64,000 bases of DNA, from contig NZ_JBHTCG010000022.1 in the NCBI RefSeq assembly GCF_042665155.1, positions 79,894 to 143,893 on the forward strand. Direction: 5' to 3'. This document shows positions 16,171 to 23,207 of the stretch, piece after piece (within the stretch, counting starts at the first letter, position 1; each line of letters opens with the position of its first letter). Below the pieces are notes generated by a model. That model was not told where the DNA came from, did not search any database, and saw nothing but the letters and a program-made list of their open reading frames with translations. Both the position numbers and the translations under genes were made by a program. This DNA comes from Sphaerisporangium rhizosphaerae (GTDB lineage: Bacteria > Actinomycetota > Actinomycetes > Streptosporangiales > Streptosporangiaceae).

Positions 16171-16287
16171 TCAGTCCCAGGTGGTGCCGGCGGCGCGGGA
16201 GTGACCGTCCCAGGTGGTGCCCGCGGTGCGCGAGAACGCGTCCCAGGTGGTGCCGGCGGAACGGGCCGGGAAAGCGGTGCCGGTCAT
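16171..16287 (-). CDS. AGTTWD-repeat peptide, copy B
   Basis: A 38-residue member of the repeated peptide family and the most diverged intact copy. It keeps all three AGTTWD units and the exact C-terminal TTWD end, but has AFSR and GHSR after the first two units (in place of SYSR/GYSR) and a four-residue shorter Thr/Ala head. Conservation of T-T-W-D and of SR while the intervening aromatic varies (Tyr, Phe, His) looks like selection on the peptide. The upstream in-frame MPESCS start is also present. Confidence 0.7.
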   Translation of the reverse strand: MTGTAFPARSAGTTWDAFSRTAGTTWDGHSRAAGTTWD

Positions 16288-16412
16288 TTCTCTGTCTCTT
16301 TTCTTGAGGGCTTGTCGTTCGTCCTTGCACGAACAACTCTCCGGCATTCCAAGCCCTCGATACAGACGATCTGGCGGCAGCAAGCTGCGCGCCCGCGACC
16401 ACTTCCTGCCAC
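16288..16412 (-). promoter_or_regulatory. Conserved structured 5' leader of peptide copy B
   Basis: Same leader block as the other copies but of a second structural class. The transcript forms an inner stem GTTCGT/ACGAAC (plus-strand 16317-16322 and 16329-16334) and a perfect outer 9-bp stem GAGGGCTTG/CAAGCCCTC (16306-16314 and 16350-16358). The outer stem sequesters GAGGG, which would be the ribosome-binding site of the longer MPESCS form. The palindrome GCAGCAAGCTGC is intact about 16375-16386. Confidence 0.6.
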
Positions 16413-16557
16413 GCTCCGCGCCATATCACCTCTCCACACCCATGCCGCGCGAGTAGAGACGCCGGCCCACCGGCCGTACAGGCGCGGCGAGCGCCCGCAC
16501 GACGGCGAGATGGCCCCTCCGACTACCCGGGCGTGGGACGGCGAAACGCGGGCGGGC

Positions 16558-17535
16558 TCAGGGCAGCAGCAGGACGCGGCCGCGGTGCGCCCGTTCCTCC
16601 AGCAGCCGGTGCGCCGCGGACGCCTCGGTCAGCGGCAGCCGGGCGTGGACGACGGCGCGCAACCGCCCGGCCGTGAAGTGACCGGCGAGTTCCTCCATCT
16701 CCTCGCGTGCCCGCACCGGGTCGGCCGCCCGCCAGGCCAGCAGGGAGAATCCCGTGACGGATCGCAGCGCGAACAGACCCGCGACCGGGATCTCCGACAG
16801 CTCACGGCTCGCGGCCCCGTAGACGACGAGCCGGCCGAAGGGCGCCAGCAGGTCCAGGCCGCTGCGCAGGACACCGCCGCCGACGGAGTCGAGCACGACG
16901 TCCACGCCGTCGGGCGCCGCCTTCCGCACCTGGTCGGGCCAGGTGTCGTCGGTGTAGTCGATGGCGACGTCGGCGCCCTGATCGCGGACGAACTCCAGCT
17001 TGTCCGGCGAGCCCGCGGTGCCGATGACCCGTCCCGCGCCGAGCAGCCTGGCGAGTTGGACGGCCAGATGCCCGATGCCGCCCGCGGCGGCGTGCACCAG
17101 CACGGTCTCGCCGGGCGCGAGCCGGCCGGCGCGCAGGACGCGCAGCGCCACCGGGGCGGCCATGGGCAGCACGCTCGCCGCGCCGTCATCGAGCCCCGAA
17201 GGCACCTCGGCGAGCCACCGGGCGTCCGTCACGACGTGGTCGGCGAACGCGTCCTCGGCCACCAGTGCGGCGACGCGGCGTCCCACGAGTCCGGGGTCGA
17301 CGCCGGGGCCGACGGCCTCGACGATTCCCACGACATCCCCGGTGAGCAGGCCGGGCAGGGGACGCCGGAAAGGGGACCCGGCGGCCGGGCCGCGGCGGAA
17401 CACGGTGTCCACGAAGTTCGCCCCGACGGCCTCGGCCCGGATGAGCACCTGCTCGGCGCCGGGAACCGGGACCTCCACCTCCTCCATGGTCAGGACCTCG
17501 GGGCCGCCGTGCTCGTAGTAGCGGATTCGGCGCAT
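16558..17535 (-). CDS. Zinc-independent quinone oxidoreductase (medium-chain dehydrogenase/reductase)
   Basis: A 325-residue NADPH:quinone reductase-like enzyme. It begins MRRIRYYEHGGPEVL, typical of the family. The GroES-like part precedes a Rossmann fold with HAAAGGIGHLAVQLARLLGA and an NADPH-type loop GTAGSPDKL; the zinc ligands of alcohol dehydrogenases are absent. GGAGTGC lies seven bases before the ATG at 17535, so the long upstream in-frame reading is not part of the gene. Divergent from a TetR gene across two palindromic operators, and therefore probably its target. Confidence 0.93.
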   Translation of the reverse strand: MRRIRYYEHGGPEVLTMEEVEVPVPGAEQVLIRAEAVGANFVDTVFRRGPAAGSPFRRPLPGLLTGDVVGIVEAVGPGVDPGLVGRRVAALVAEDAFADHVVTDARWLAEVPSGLDDGAASVLPMAAPVALRVLRAGRLAPGETVLVHAAAGGIGHLAVQLARLLGAGRVIGTAGSPDKLEFVRDQGADVAIDYTDDTWPDQVRKAAPDGVDVVLDSVGGGVLRSGLDLLAPFGRLVVYGAASRELSEIPVAGLFALRSVTGFSLLAWRAADPVRAREEMEELAGHFTAGRLRAVVHARLPLTEASAAHRLLEERAHRGRVLLLP

Positions 17536-17559
17536 GAAGCACTCCTCGGAGTCACAATG

Positions 17560-17608
17560 AACTGGACTGCCGGTCAAGTTAACCCCGAAGTGGACCGTGG
17601 GTCCAGTT
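17560..17608. promoter_or_regulatory. Two 21-bp TetR-type operators
   Basis: Two related inverted repeats, 17560-17580 (AACTGGAC-N4-GGTCAAGTT) and 17588-17608 (with a perfect TGGACC-N3-GGTCCA core flanked by AA/TT). Centres are 28 bp apart. They sit between the divergent quinone oxidoreductase and TetR genes, close to the former's start. Confidence 0.75.
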
Positions 17609-17763
17609 GCCCGTTCAGCGAAGGAAGGGCGCCGAGCGGGACCGGCGCGGGCGCGAGCCGCCAGGATGTCCGGCGGAAGAAGCCGGGATGCGACGATCGG
17701 GATCCGGGCGAAGCCGCCGGCACGTCCGGACGAGGGGCTGGAGCCTGAACGGAAGAGGAGCCG

Positions 17764-18384
17764 ATGACCGACGGCCGTCATGAGCGCGCCGACGCCGCGC
17801 GCAACCGGCGCGCGATTCTGCGGGCGACCGAGGAACTGCTGACGCGCCGCCGGCCCGAGCAGATCACCATCGAGCAGGTGGCCGCCGCGGCCGGCGTCGG
17901 CAAGGGGACGGTGTTCCACCGGTTCGGCAACCGCATGGGCTTGATGGTGGCGCTGATGCAGGAACGCGCTCTGGCCTTGCGTGAGGCGGTGCAGAACGAC
18001 CCGCCGCCCCTGGGGCCCGGGGCGCCGCCGCGCGAGCGGCTGCTCGCCTTCATGGACGCCGTCGTCGAGGTCGCCGGACGCAACAAGGGGCTGCTGGCCG
18101 CGCTCGGGCACGCGGTCAGCGCGACGCCGAAGCCGGAGGAGGCGCAGCGGCGAGAGGACCACCCGGTCTACCGGTTCTGGCACGGACACGTCAGCGAGCT
18201 GATCGCCGCGGAGCGGCCCGATCTGGACGCCGAACTCCTGGCGCACCTGCTGCTCGCCGGCCTGCACAGCGATCCGGTGCTGCAACTGCTGGAGAGGGGC
18301 GAGGCCGCGCGCCTGGCCGAGTCCCTGCGCGCCCTGGCCGACGCCTTGCTGCTCTCCCCCCCCACGGCCTTGACCCGGCGGTGA
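17764..18384 (+). CDS. TetR family transcriptional regulator
   Basis: A 206-residue TetR-type repressor with the HTH at about residues 12-58 (NRRAILRATEELL...ITIEQVAAAAGVGKGTVFHRFGNRMGLM). The remainder is a helical ligand-binding domain with a Pro-rich loop near 80. Start ATG follows GGAAGAGGAGCCG. It most likely controls the divergent quinone oxidoreductase via the GGACC/GGTCC palindromes at 17560-17608. The inducer is unknown. Confidence 0.92.
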   Translation: MTDGRHERADAARNRRAILRATEELLTRRRPEQITIEQVAAAAGVGKGTVFHRFGNRMGLMVALMQERALALREAVQNDPPPLGPGAPPRERLLAFMDAVVEVAGRNKGLLAALGHAVSATPKPEEAQRREDHPVYRFWHGHVSELIAAERPDLDAELLAHLLLAGLHSDPVLQLLERGEAARLAESLRALADALLLSPPTALTRR

Positions 18385-18734
18385 CCGGTTCCATGCCGCA
18401 CATGGCGCCACGGTTCACCTCGTGCGTCGGCTGATGCCTTTTGGGCGTGCTCGAACGCCGAGGGAGGCGAGGGGGATCTCATGGAGTACGCCGACCGGAC
18501 CGGTGGGATCACCGCGGCGGTGGCGCCGACACCCGCAGGCTTCGTTGGTGTCCTGCTCGGCCGATGGCGTCGAGGGCGGCGATCGCGCGCCCGACGTTCT
18601 CTGTCGGCCGGATGGTGCCTTTCAGATCGGTCTTTCGTCGATGGTTCGTGCGGTCGGATTCAATTCGTTGTCGTTGGATTCAATTTGATGTCGTCGGATT
18701 CAATTCGATGTCGCCGGATCGGGCTTTCTGACTT
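18385..18734. other. 350-bp intergenic stretch with a short tandem repeat
   Basis: No supported gene. It is the 3' flank of peptide copy C. Its only structured part is the 20-bp tandem repeat listed separately; the surrounding sequence is AT-richer than the neighbouring genes. Confidence 0.55.
18654..18713. repeat. Three tandem 20-bp repeats (GGATTCAAT core)
   Basis: Three consecutive 20-bp units (18654-18673, 18674-18693 and 18694-18713), each containing GGATTCAATT and ending GTCG, with one to three differences between units. This is strikingly AT-rich for the genome. It lies 20 bp beyond the stop codon of peptide copy C. Confidence 0.8.
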
Positions 18735-18860
18735 TCAGTCCCAGGTGGTGCCGGCGGCGCGGGAGTAACCGTCCCAGGTGGTGCCCGCGGTGCGGGAGAA
18801 GGAGTCCCAGGTGGTGCCGGCGGAGCGGGTGGCGGTGGCGGAGAAAACGGTGGCGGTCAT
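18735..18860 (-). CDS. AGTTWD-repeat peptide, copy C
   Basis: A 41-residue member of the repeated peptide family with three AGTTWD units (linkers SFSR and GYSR) and the C-terminal TTWD end. It differs from copy A mainly by one residue fewer in the Thr/Ala head and Phe for Tyr in the first linker. Its leader is almost identical to that of copy A. It lies between a TetR gene and an MFS transporter gene, with no modifying enzyme nearby. Confidence 0.7.
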   Translation of the reverse strand: MTATVFSATATRSAGTTWDSFSRTAGTTWDGYSRAAGTTWD

Positions 18861-18985
18861 TTCGAATCTCTTTTCTCTGAGTTGTTCTGTTCTGTCCTTG
18901 TGAGAACAACTCTCCGGCATTCCACGCCCCCGGAACAGACGAAACGGCGACAGCAAGCTGCACGCCCCTGACCACTTCCTGCCAC
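18861..18985 (-). promoter_or_regulatory. Conserved structured 5' leader of peptide copy C
   Basis: Leader of the copy-A class: perfect 10-bp stem GAGTTGTTCT/AGAACAACTC (plus-strand 18879-18888 and 18903-18912). The first ~60 bases upstream of the ATG are identical to copy A, whereas the more distal part differs in places. Confidence 0.6.
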
Positions 18986-19298
18986 CGTCCGCACGCGATG
19001 GCCATGCGCGATATATTCCCAGGTCAACGATGGTGTGAGGAGTGCCGGGCGGCGGCCGTGCGGGCGGCTTTCCGGCGGGCGTGCCGCGGATGCGGCGGCG
19101 GTCCGCTCGATAGGGCGGACCCGTCCGCCCACCACGGGGCCCGCCCGGCGGCCGGCCGCGGATCAGCGAGGCGTTCGCAGCCGCCGGAAGACGCCGGCCG
19201 CGAGGGCGTGACCGCCCCCGCGGCTTTCCTCGAAGCACGAATACGAATGCCACGCGGCATCCGGGAAACGGGACCGAACACCGAATCCCATTGGCGCC
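18986..19298. other. 313-bp intergenic stretch, no gene
   Basis: Between the conserved leader of peptide copy C and the 3' end of the MFS transporter gene. Reading frames here have no coding character on either strand, and I see no repeat or clear hairpin. Confidence 0.5.
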
Positions 19299-20663
19299 TT
19301 AAATGTGTGCCACGTCGGGAACGGGCTCCGCGGACATTCGCCTGACGACCGAGCGCCACATGACGAGTTGCAGCACGCCGAGGATCACGGCGAAGAGCAT
19401 CAGGGTCCACATGCCGACCTGCTGGGCGACCGTGCCCGCCAGCCAGGGGAACACGGCTCCGCCCATGAGCGACACGCCGTTCGTGACCCCGATGACCGTG
19501 GGCACCAGGCGCGCGGCGGTCAGCCTCGGCACCATCGCCATGATCGTGGGGAAGATCGGCCCGAGGAAGAAGCCGAGCAGGACGAACCCGGCGGCGGCCA
19601 CGGCGGGCACCGGCGCCAGCCAGGTCAGCACGGCGGACGCCGTGACGCCGGTCAGGCACGCGTAGAGCATGCCGGCGGGCCCGAGCCCGACGCGGGCGGC
19701 GGCGGGGCTGATGAGGAACCGGCCCAGCGTGAGGCCCAGCCAGTACCCGCTGATGGTGTACCCGGCCATCAGGCTCGGCTGCGCCTGCTCCTCGACGAGG
19801 TAGGTGAACCCCCAGTTGCCCACACCGAGCTCCAGGCCGACATAGACGGCCAGGAGCGCGGACGCCAGCAGCACCGCGGGCGATCGCAGGGCACTGACCA
19901 GCAGCCCGCGCCCGCCCGGCTCCGCCCCTTGGGAAGCGGCCGAACCGGTACCCGAGGCGTGGACGCCACCCCCGGCGGCCGAGCCGGAATCCACCTCCTG
20001 GAAGCCGTGGGCGACCGCCGAGCCGGCATCCGCGACGTGGGGGCTCGGATCACCGTGTGTCTCATCGCGTGGAGTCTCGTCACGAGCACTCCGGCCGCCG
20101 CGGGCCGGGACGTCGTCCCTGGGGTAGATCGCGAGGAAGCCGGCCAGCAGCGGCAGGGCGAGCAGGGCCAGCGCGAGCCACACGGCCGTCCACGGCGCCA
20201 GGGTGAGGATCCACGCGGCCAGCAGCGGCCCGAGCAGCGCCCCGACGCCGAAGAAGGCGTGCAGGCGGTTCAGCAGCGTCGTGGCCCTGGGCAGCCTGGT
20301 GAGGTAGGTGTTGAGCGCCGCCTCCAGGACGCCGATGCCGTACCCCGCGACCACCTGCACCGCCACGAGCGCCACGAACGGCGGGAGGGTCGCCGTGTAC
20401 AGCGCGGCCAGCACGGACGCGCCGCAGCCCACGGCGAGGGTCATGCGGATGCCGAGACGCTGGATCAGCGCGCCGGCCGTGGTCCCGGCGAGCATGAAGC
20501 CGGCGGAGAAGGTGAAGAACGTGATCCCGATCGTGGCGTTGTCCACGCGGTAGTCGGCGATCTGCGATGGCAGCAGTACGCCCCCGACGCCGGCGCTGAC
20601 GCCGACGTACACGAAGGCGACGTACGCCAGCACGACCGACGCTCGGCGCGTGCCGCGAGGCAT
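19299..20663 (-). CDS. Major facilitator superfamily transporter (FucP/sugar-like)
   Basis: A 454-residue polytopic transporter with about 12 helices in two halves, separated by a long low-complexity loop of about 80 residues (DETPRDETHGD...GSAAGGGVHASGTGSAA). ELGVGNWGFTYLVEEQ in the second half and the A-motif-like early loop resemble the FHS (fucose/glucose) branch, but the substrate is not determinable. I choose the ATG at 20663, preceded by GGGGGATT; longer in-frame starts add a hydrophilic, Cys-containing leader. It stands alone between peptide copies C and D. Confidence 0.88.
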   Translation of the reverse strand: MPRGTRRASVVLAYVAFVYVGVSAGVGGVLLPSQIADYRVDNATIGITFFTFSAGFMLAGTTAGALIQRLGIRMTLAVGCGASVLAALYTATLPPFVALVAVQVVAGYGIGVLEAALNTYLTRLPRATTLLNRLHAFFGVGALLGPLLAAWILTLAPWTAVWLALALLALPLLAGFLAIYPRDDVPARGGRSARDETPRDETHGDPSPHVADAGSAVAHGFQEVDSGSAAGGGVHASGTGSAASQGAEPGGRGLLVSALRSPAVLLASALLAVYVGLELGVGNWGFTYLVEEQAQPSLMAGYTISGYWLGLTLGRFLISPAAARVGLGPAGMLYACLTGVTASAVLTWLAPVPAVAAAGFVLLGFFLGPIFPTIMAMVPRLTAARLVPTVIGVTNGVSLMGGAVFPWLAGTVAQQVGMWTLMLFAVILGVLQLVMWRSVVRRMSAEPVPDVAHI

Positions 20664-21305
20664 GGCCACGAATCCCCCAGATGACAGCACTCGGCGCGGA
20701 CAGCCCCGGACGACCGCGCAGGTCGCGGACGCGGTTGGTGCCATCGGCGGATGAATCGAGGTCACCAGGGGGGATGAAGCGGTGCAATGCTACCGAATCA
20801 CCCCGGACAGGCACAGCACACCAAGGCGCCCTTCACCAGATGCCGAGGTTCGCCGGGGCGCTGACCCCTGCCTTCGCCGCATGGGATTCTTCGCCCGCTC
20901 TCGGCGGTCTTCTCCGGCGCCGGGTCGGCGAGAGGGGGGACGGTGATTCCGGCGCCGTTGTACGGCGGGCGACCCGGTACACGTCCGCGGTCACCGCACT
21001 CGGTGAGGCGCGGGAAGCCCTGGAGGCCCCGGAGAGCGGAGGGTGGCGTGTGGCCCGGCGAGCGGGTCAGCCGTCCTGGAGCGGATCCCGGAAAAGTACC
21101 TGGGGAATACCAGGATGAAAGGCCGGGGATCGCGGGGAATGTGCTGCGCTTTCAACGTTTCCTCCGGCGACTCCGTCAGGCCCGCTAGGCGGAGGGTGAC
21201 GATTCTGGTCGGCCGGGTCGTGCTGTCCATCTCTCAGCGGGGCGTTCCGCCGTCTTGATCGGACGTTACTCGATGGTTTGTGATTCTTTTTACGAACAAG
21301 GTTTC
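20664..21305. other. 642-bp intergenic stretch, no gene
   Basis: Upstream of the MFS gene and downstream (3') of peptide copy D. Reading frames on both strands lack family resemblance. It contains GGGGAATGTGCTGCGC (about 21133-21148), shared with the flank of copy B, and an AT-rich end (about 21270-21300). A promoter for the MFS gene must lie near 20670-20800 but is not obvious. Confidence 0.5.
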
Positions 21306-21434
21306 TCAGTCCCAGGTGGTGCCGGCGGCGCGGGAGTAACCGTCCCAGGTGGTGCCCGCGGTGCGCGAGTACGAGTCCCAGGTGGTGCCGGCGGAACGGG
21401 CGGCGGTGGCGGCGGAGAAAGCGGTGGAGGTCAT
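21306..21434 (-). CDS. AGTTWD-repeat peptide, copy D
   Basis: A 42-residue member of the family. Its coding sequence is nearly identical to copy A (only a handful of base differences; Ser for Ala3 and Ala for Val5 in the head), while its leader is of the copy-B class. The peptide therefore looks mosaic relative to its leader. Three AGTTWD units with SYSR and GYSR linkers and the terminal TTWD are intact. Confidence 0.7.
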   Translation of the reverse strand: MTSTAFSAATAARSAGTTWDSYSRTAGTTWDGYSRAAGTTWD

Positions 21435-21560
21435 TTCATTTCTCTTTTCTGGAGGGCTTTCGTGTTCGTCCTTACACGAACAACTTTCCGGCATCGCAAG
21501 CCCTCGGAACAGACGATTCGACGGCAGCAAGCTGCACGCCCGTGACCGCTTCCTGCCACC
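21435..21560 (-). promoter_or_regulatory. Conserved structured 5' leader of peptide copy D
   Basis: Leader of the copy-B class: inner stem GTTCGT/ACGAAC (plus-strand 21464-21469 and 21476-21481) and perfect outer stem GAGGGCTT/AAGCCCTC (21452-21459 and 21498-21505), with the conserved GCAGCAAGCTGC palindrome further upstream. Confidence 0.6.
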
Positions 21561-21937
21561 GCGAGCACGTCGCGCCGACCTCGCGTGCTCACCGCCCAGG
21601 ACACCGGCGGCACGCCGCAGAAGACCTCCATGGCACGCTCGCCGCCCTCGGCCTGCGCGGCCCGTGACGACACGGCGTCCAGGCAGGTGTACCCGGGCAC
21701 GGGAGAAGAAGGTGCCTGACGGGAGACGTGGAAAGACGCCGAAGAACGGGGAGAGAGGAGGAGATGCGGGGAGGAGCCGGGTGTGTCGCCGGGCCGCGGT
21801 GCGGCGGTCCGGTCCGGCGGGCCGGTGGACGCGCGAGGCGTCGGCCTGTCATCGGAGCTCGTCCCGGAAATCGGGGAATGTGCGGCGCGAATCGTCTTCG
21901 TCGTCCCGCCGATCCGATGGGATCGGGGACGGGGCCC
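21561..21937. other. 377-bp intergenic stretch, no gene
   Basis: No supported gene on either strand. It separates the leader of peptide copy D from the chimeric membrane-protein gene. A purine-rich tract around 21740-21775 is the only compositional feature. Confidence 0.5.
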
Positions 21938-22498
21938 TCACGGGCGGGTCGGTCTGTTATCTCTTTTCACTTGCGCCGGTTCCGGAGACGGATCTCCAGG
22001 AAGTATCGGCTTCGGGTCGCGAAACAACGGGATGGAATTCGCCGTGAGAATTTCCCGACCTAGTCCCAGGTGGTGCCGGCGGCGCGGGAGTAACCGTCCC
22101 CTGACCCCCTGCGGGCCGCCCCAGCCGTCCAGGCAGGCGCGATCGAACGCCATGTCCACCGCGAACCCCACCGGCGCGGTGCCGTACAGGGCCAGGAGCA
22201 GCACGCTGACGGCGCGCCCGCTCACCCTGCCCGCTCGTGGGCGGCCCCATCGGATGGACGCCCAGTGTCCGAGCGCCGCGAGCACGACGAGCGGCGCACC
22301 GCTGTACTGCACGAGCGGCGTCCACGCCACCAGCTCCCACGGCAACGACCCGTAGGAGAAGTACAGCTCCCGCCCCGGGCAGGAGCCCCACCAGCCCATC
22401 CACGCGAATCCGCCCGGGGACAAGGTGAAGCTGTAGGCGACACCGGCGGCGCACGCCACCAGCGCGGCGGCCCACCATGATCGCGATCTCCACCTCAT
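21938..22498 (-). CDS. Membrane protein with a 3' end replaced by a peptide-gene fragment
   Basis: A 186-residue reading frame. Residues 1 to about 133 are plausible native sequence: a first helix (WWAAALVACAAGVAYSF), a Trp/Gly-rich loop and two more hydrophobic segments (APLVVLAALGHWASI and AVSVLLLALYGTAPVGFAV). From about 22100 downward the frame runs, out of register, through a fragment of the AGTTWD peptide gene and continues in non-family sequence to a stop at 21938. The natural C terminus therefore seems lost and the tail is junk or neo-sequence. I do not recognise the family. Divergent from a TetR gene with a palindrome in between. Confidence 0.55.
   Translation of the reverse strand: MRWRSRSWWAAALVACAAGVAYSFTLSPGGFAWMGWWGSCPGRELYFSYGSLPWELVAWTPLVQYSGAPLVVLAALGHWASIRWGRPRAGRVSGRAVSVLLLALYGTAPVGFAVDMAFDRACLDGWGGPQGVRGRLLPRRRHHLGLGREILTANSIPLFRDPKPILPGDPSPEPAQVKRDNRPTRP
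22060..22100 (-). pseudogene. Truncated AGTTWD-repeat peptide, copy E
   Basis: The last 13 codons of the peptide gene (DGYSRAAGTTWD plus a stop, here TAG instead of TGA) are preserved almost base for base. Homology stops abruptly after GTCCC at 22100, where it joins the body of the membrane-protein gene. There is no start, leader or first two repeats. This is the remnant of a fifth copy fused to the neighbouring gene by deletion or recombination. Confidence 0.75.
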
Positions 22499-22540
22499 GA
22501 CCGGTCACCGTAGCGCCCGCCTCCGACAGCGCAAACTATA

Positions 22541-22560
22541 CGATCGACCGGTCGTTAATA
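22541..22560. promoter_or_regulatory. TetR-type operator before the TetR/thioesterase operon
   Basis: A perfect 10-bp palindrome CGACCGGTCG (22545-22554) flanked by AT-rich arms, 19 bp before the TetR ATG and between it and the divergent membrane-protein gene. The layout fits autorepression. Confidence 0.55.
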
Positions 22561-22573
22561 TAGTGTGTGCCGC

Positions 22574-23206
22574 ATGGAACAGGACGGCCGGCGACTGCGT
22601 GGCATGCGCAGCCGCGAGACGATTCTCCGTCAGGCGGTGGAGCTGGCCTCCGTCGAAGGGCTGGACGGGCTCTCACTCGGACGGCTGGCGGCGGTGACGA
22701 ACCTCAGCAAGTCAGGGTTCTTCGCCCACTGGCGGGACAAGGAACAGCTACAGCTCGAGGCGGTCGAATGGGCCGCCCGGCAATGGACCGAGCACATCGT
22801 GCAACCCGCCCTGCACGCCCCCGCGGGCGTACGGCGCCTGCTCGCGCTGCACGAGGCCCGGCTGAGGTTCTACGGCGACGCCGTGCTGCCCGGCGGGTGC
22901 TTCTTCTTCGCGGTGCAGGCCGAGTTCGACGATCGTCCGGGAGCGGTCCGCGACCGGCTGGTGAGCGCCATGCGCGAGTGGCAGGGCTTCATCCGCCACC
23001 TGGTGGCGGAGGCCGTGACGCTGGGCGAACTTGCCGAGAACGTCGATCCGGCCCAGCTTGCCTACGAGATCGACGCGCTCGGCCAGATGGTGATCATCCA
23101 CTCCCGGTTGCACGACGGGCCGGCCGCCCTGGTCCACGCCCGCGATGCCGTCCTGCAGCGCCTGCGTGCGCTCTGCCCCGACCCCACCCTTCTCACGGAG
23201 GACTGA
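22574..23206 (+). CDS. TetR family transcriptional regulator (AcrR/TetR_C-like)
   Basis: A 210-residue regulator with HTH at about residues 10-55 (MRSRETILRQAVELA...LGRLAAVTNLSKSGFFAHWRDKEQLQLE). The KSGFFAHW recognition region and the C-terminal GGCFFFAVQAEFDDRPG block are typical of a subgroup common in actinomycetes. The ATG at 22574 is preferred to the GTG at 22565. Stop and next start are two bases apart, so it is co-transcribed with the thioesterase and probably governs it. Confidence 0.92.
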   Translation: MEQDGRRLRGMRSRETILRQAVELASVEGLDGLSLGRLAAVTNLSKSGFFAHWRDKEQLQLEAVEWAARQWTEHIVQPALHAPAGVRRLLALHEARLRFYGDAVLPGGCFFFAVQAEFDDRPGAVRDRLVSAMREWQGFIRHLVAEAVTLGELAENVDPAQLAYEIDALGQMVIIHSRLHDGPAALVHARDAVLQRLRALCPDPTLLTED

Positions 23207-23207
23207 C

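Noticed and set aside
16558..18411. 617-codon version of the quinone oxidoreductase
   Set aside because: The extension shadows the divergent TetR gene; the true start at 17535 has a ribosome site.
20681..21118. Plus-strand reading frame upstream of peptide copy D
   Set aside because: No domain, no ribosome site and composition like antisense or non-coding DNA.
12979..21545. Plus-strand reading frames across the peptide repeats (SQVVPA or VPGGAGG repeats)
   Set aside because: They are the complement of the peptide genes. Only the minus-strand frame starts and stops exactly at the borders of the conserved DNA and has a plausible start in all copies.
12979..21560. Peptide cassettes as miniature inverted-repeat transposable elements
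   Set aside because: No terminal inverted repeats or target duplications. Conservation ends at the stop codon on one side and in the promoter region on the other, and all copies have the same orientation.
12979..22100. CRISPR-like appearance of the many GTCCCAGGTGGTGCC repeats
   Set aside because: The 33-bp periodicity is within a reading frame (three 11-residue repeats), there are no unique spacers of constant size, copies are kilobases apart and no cas gene is present.
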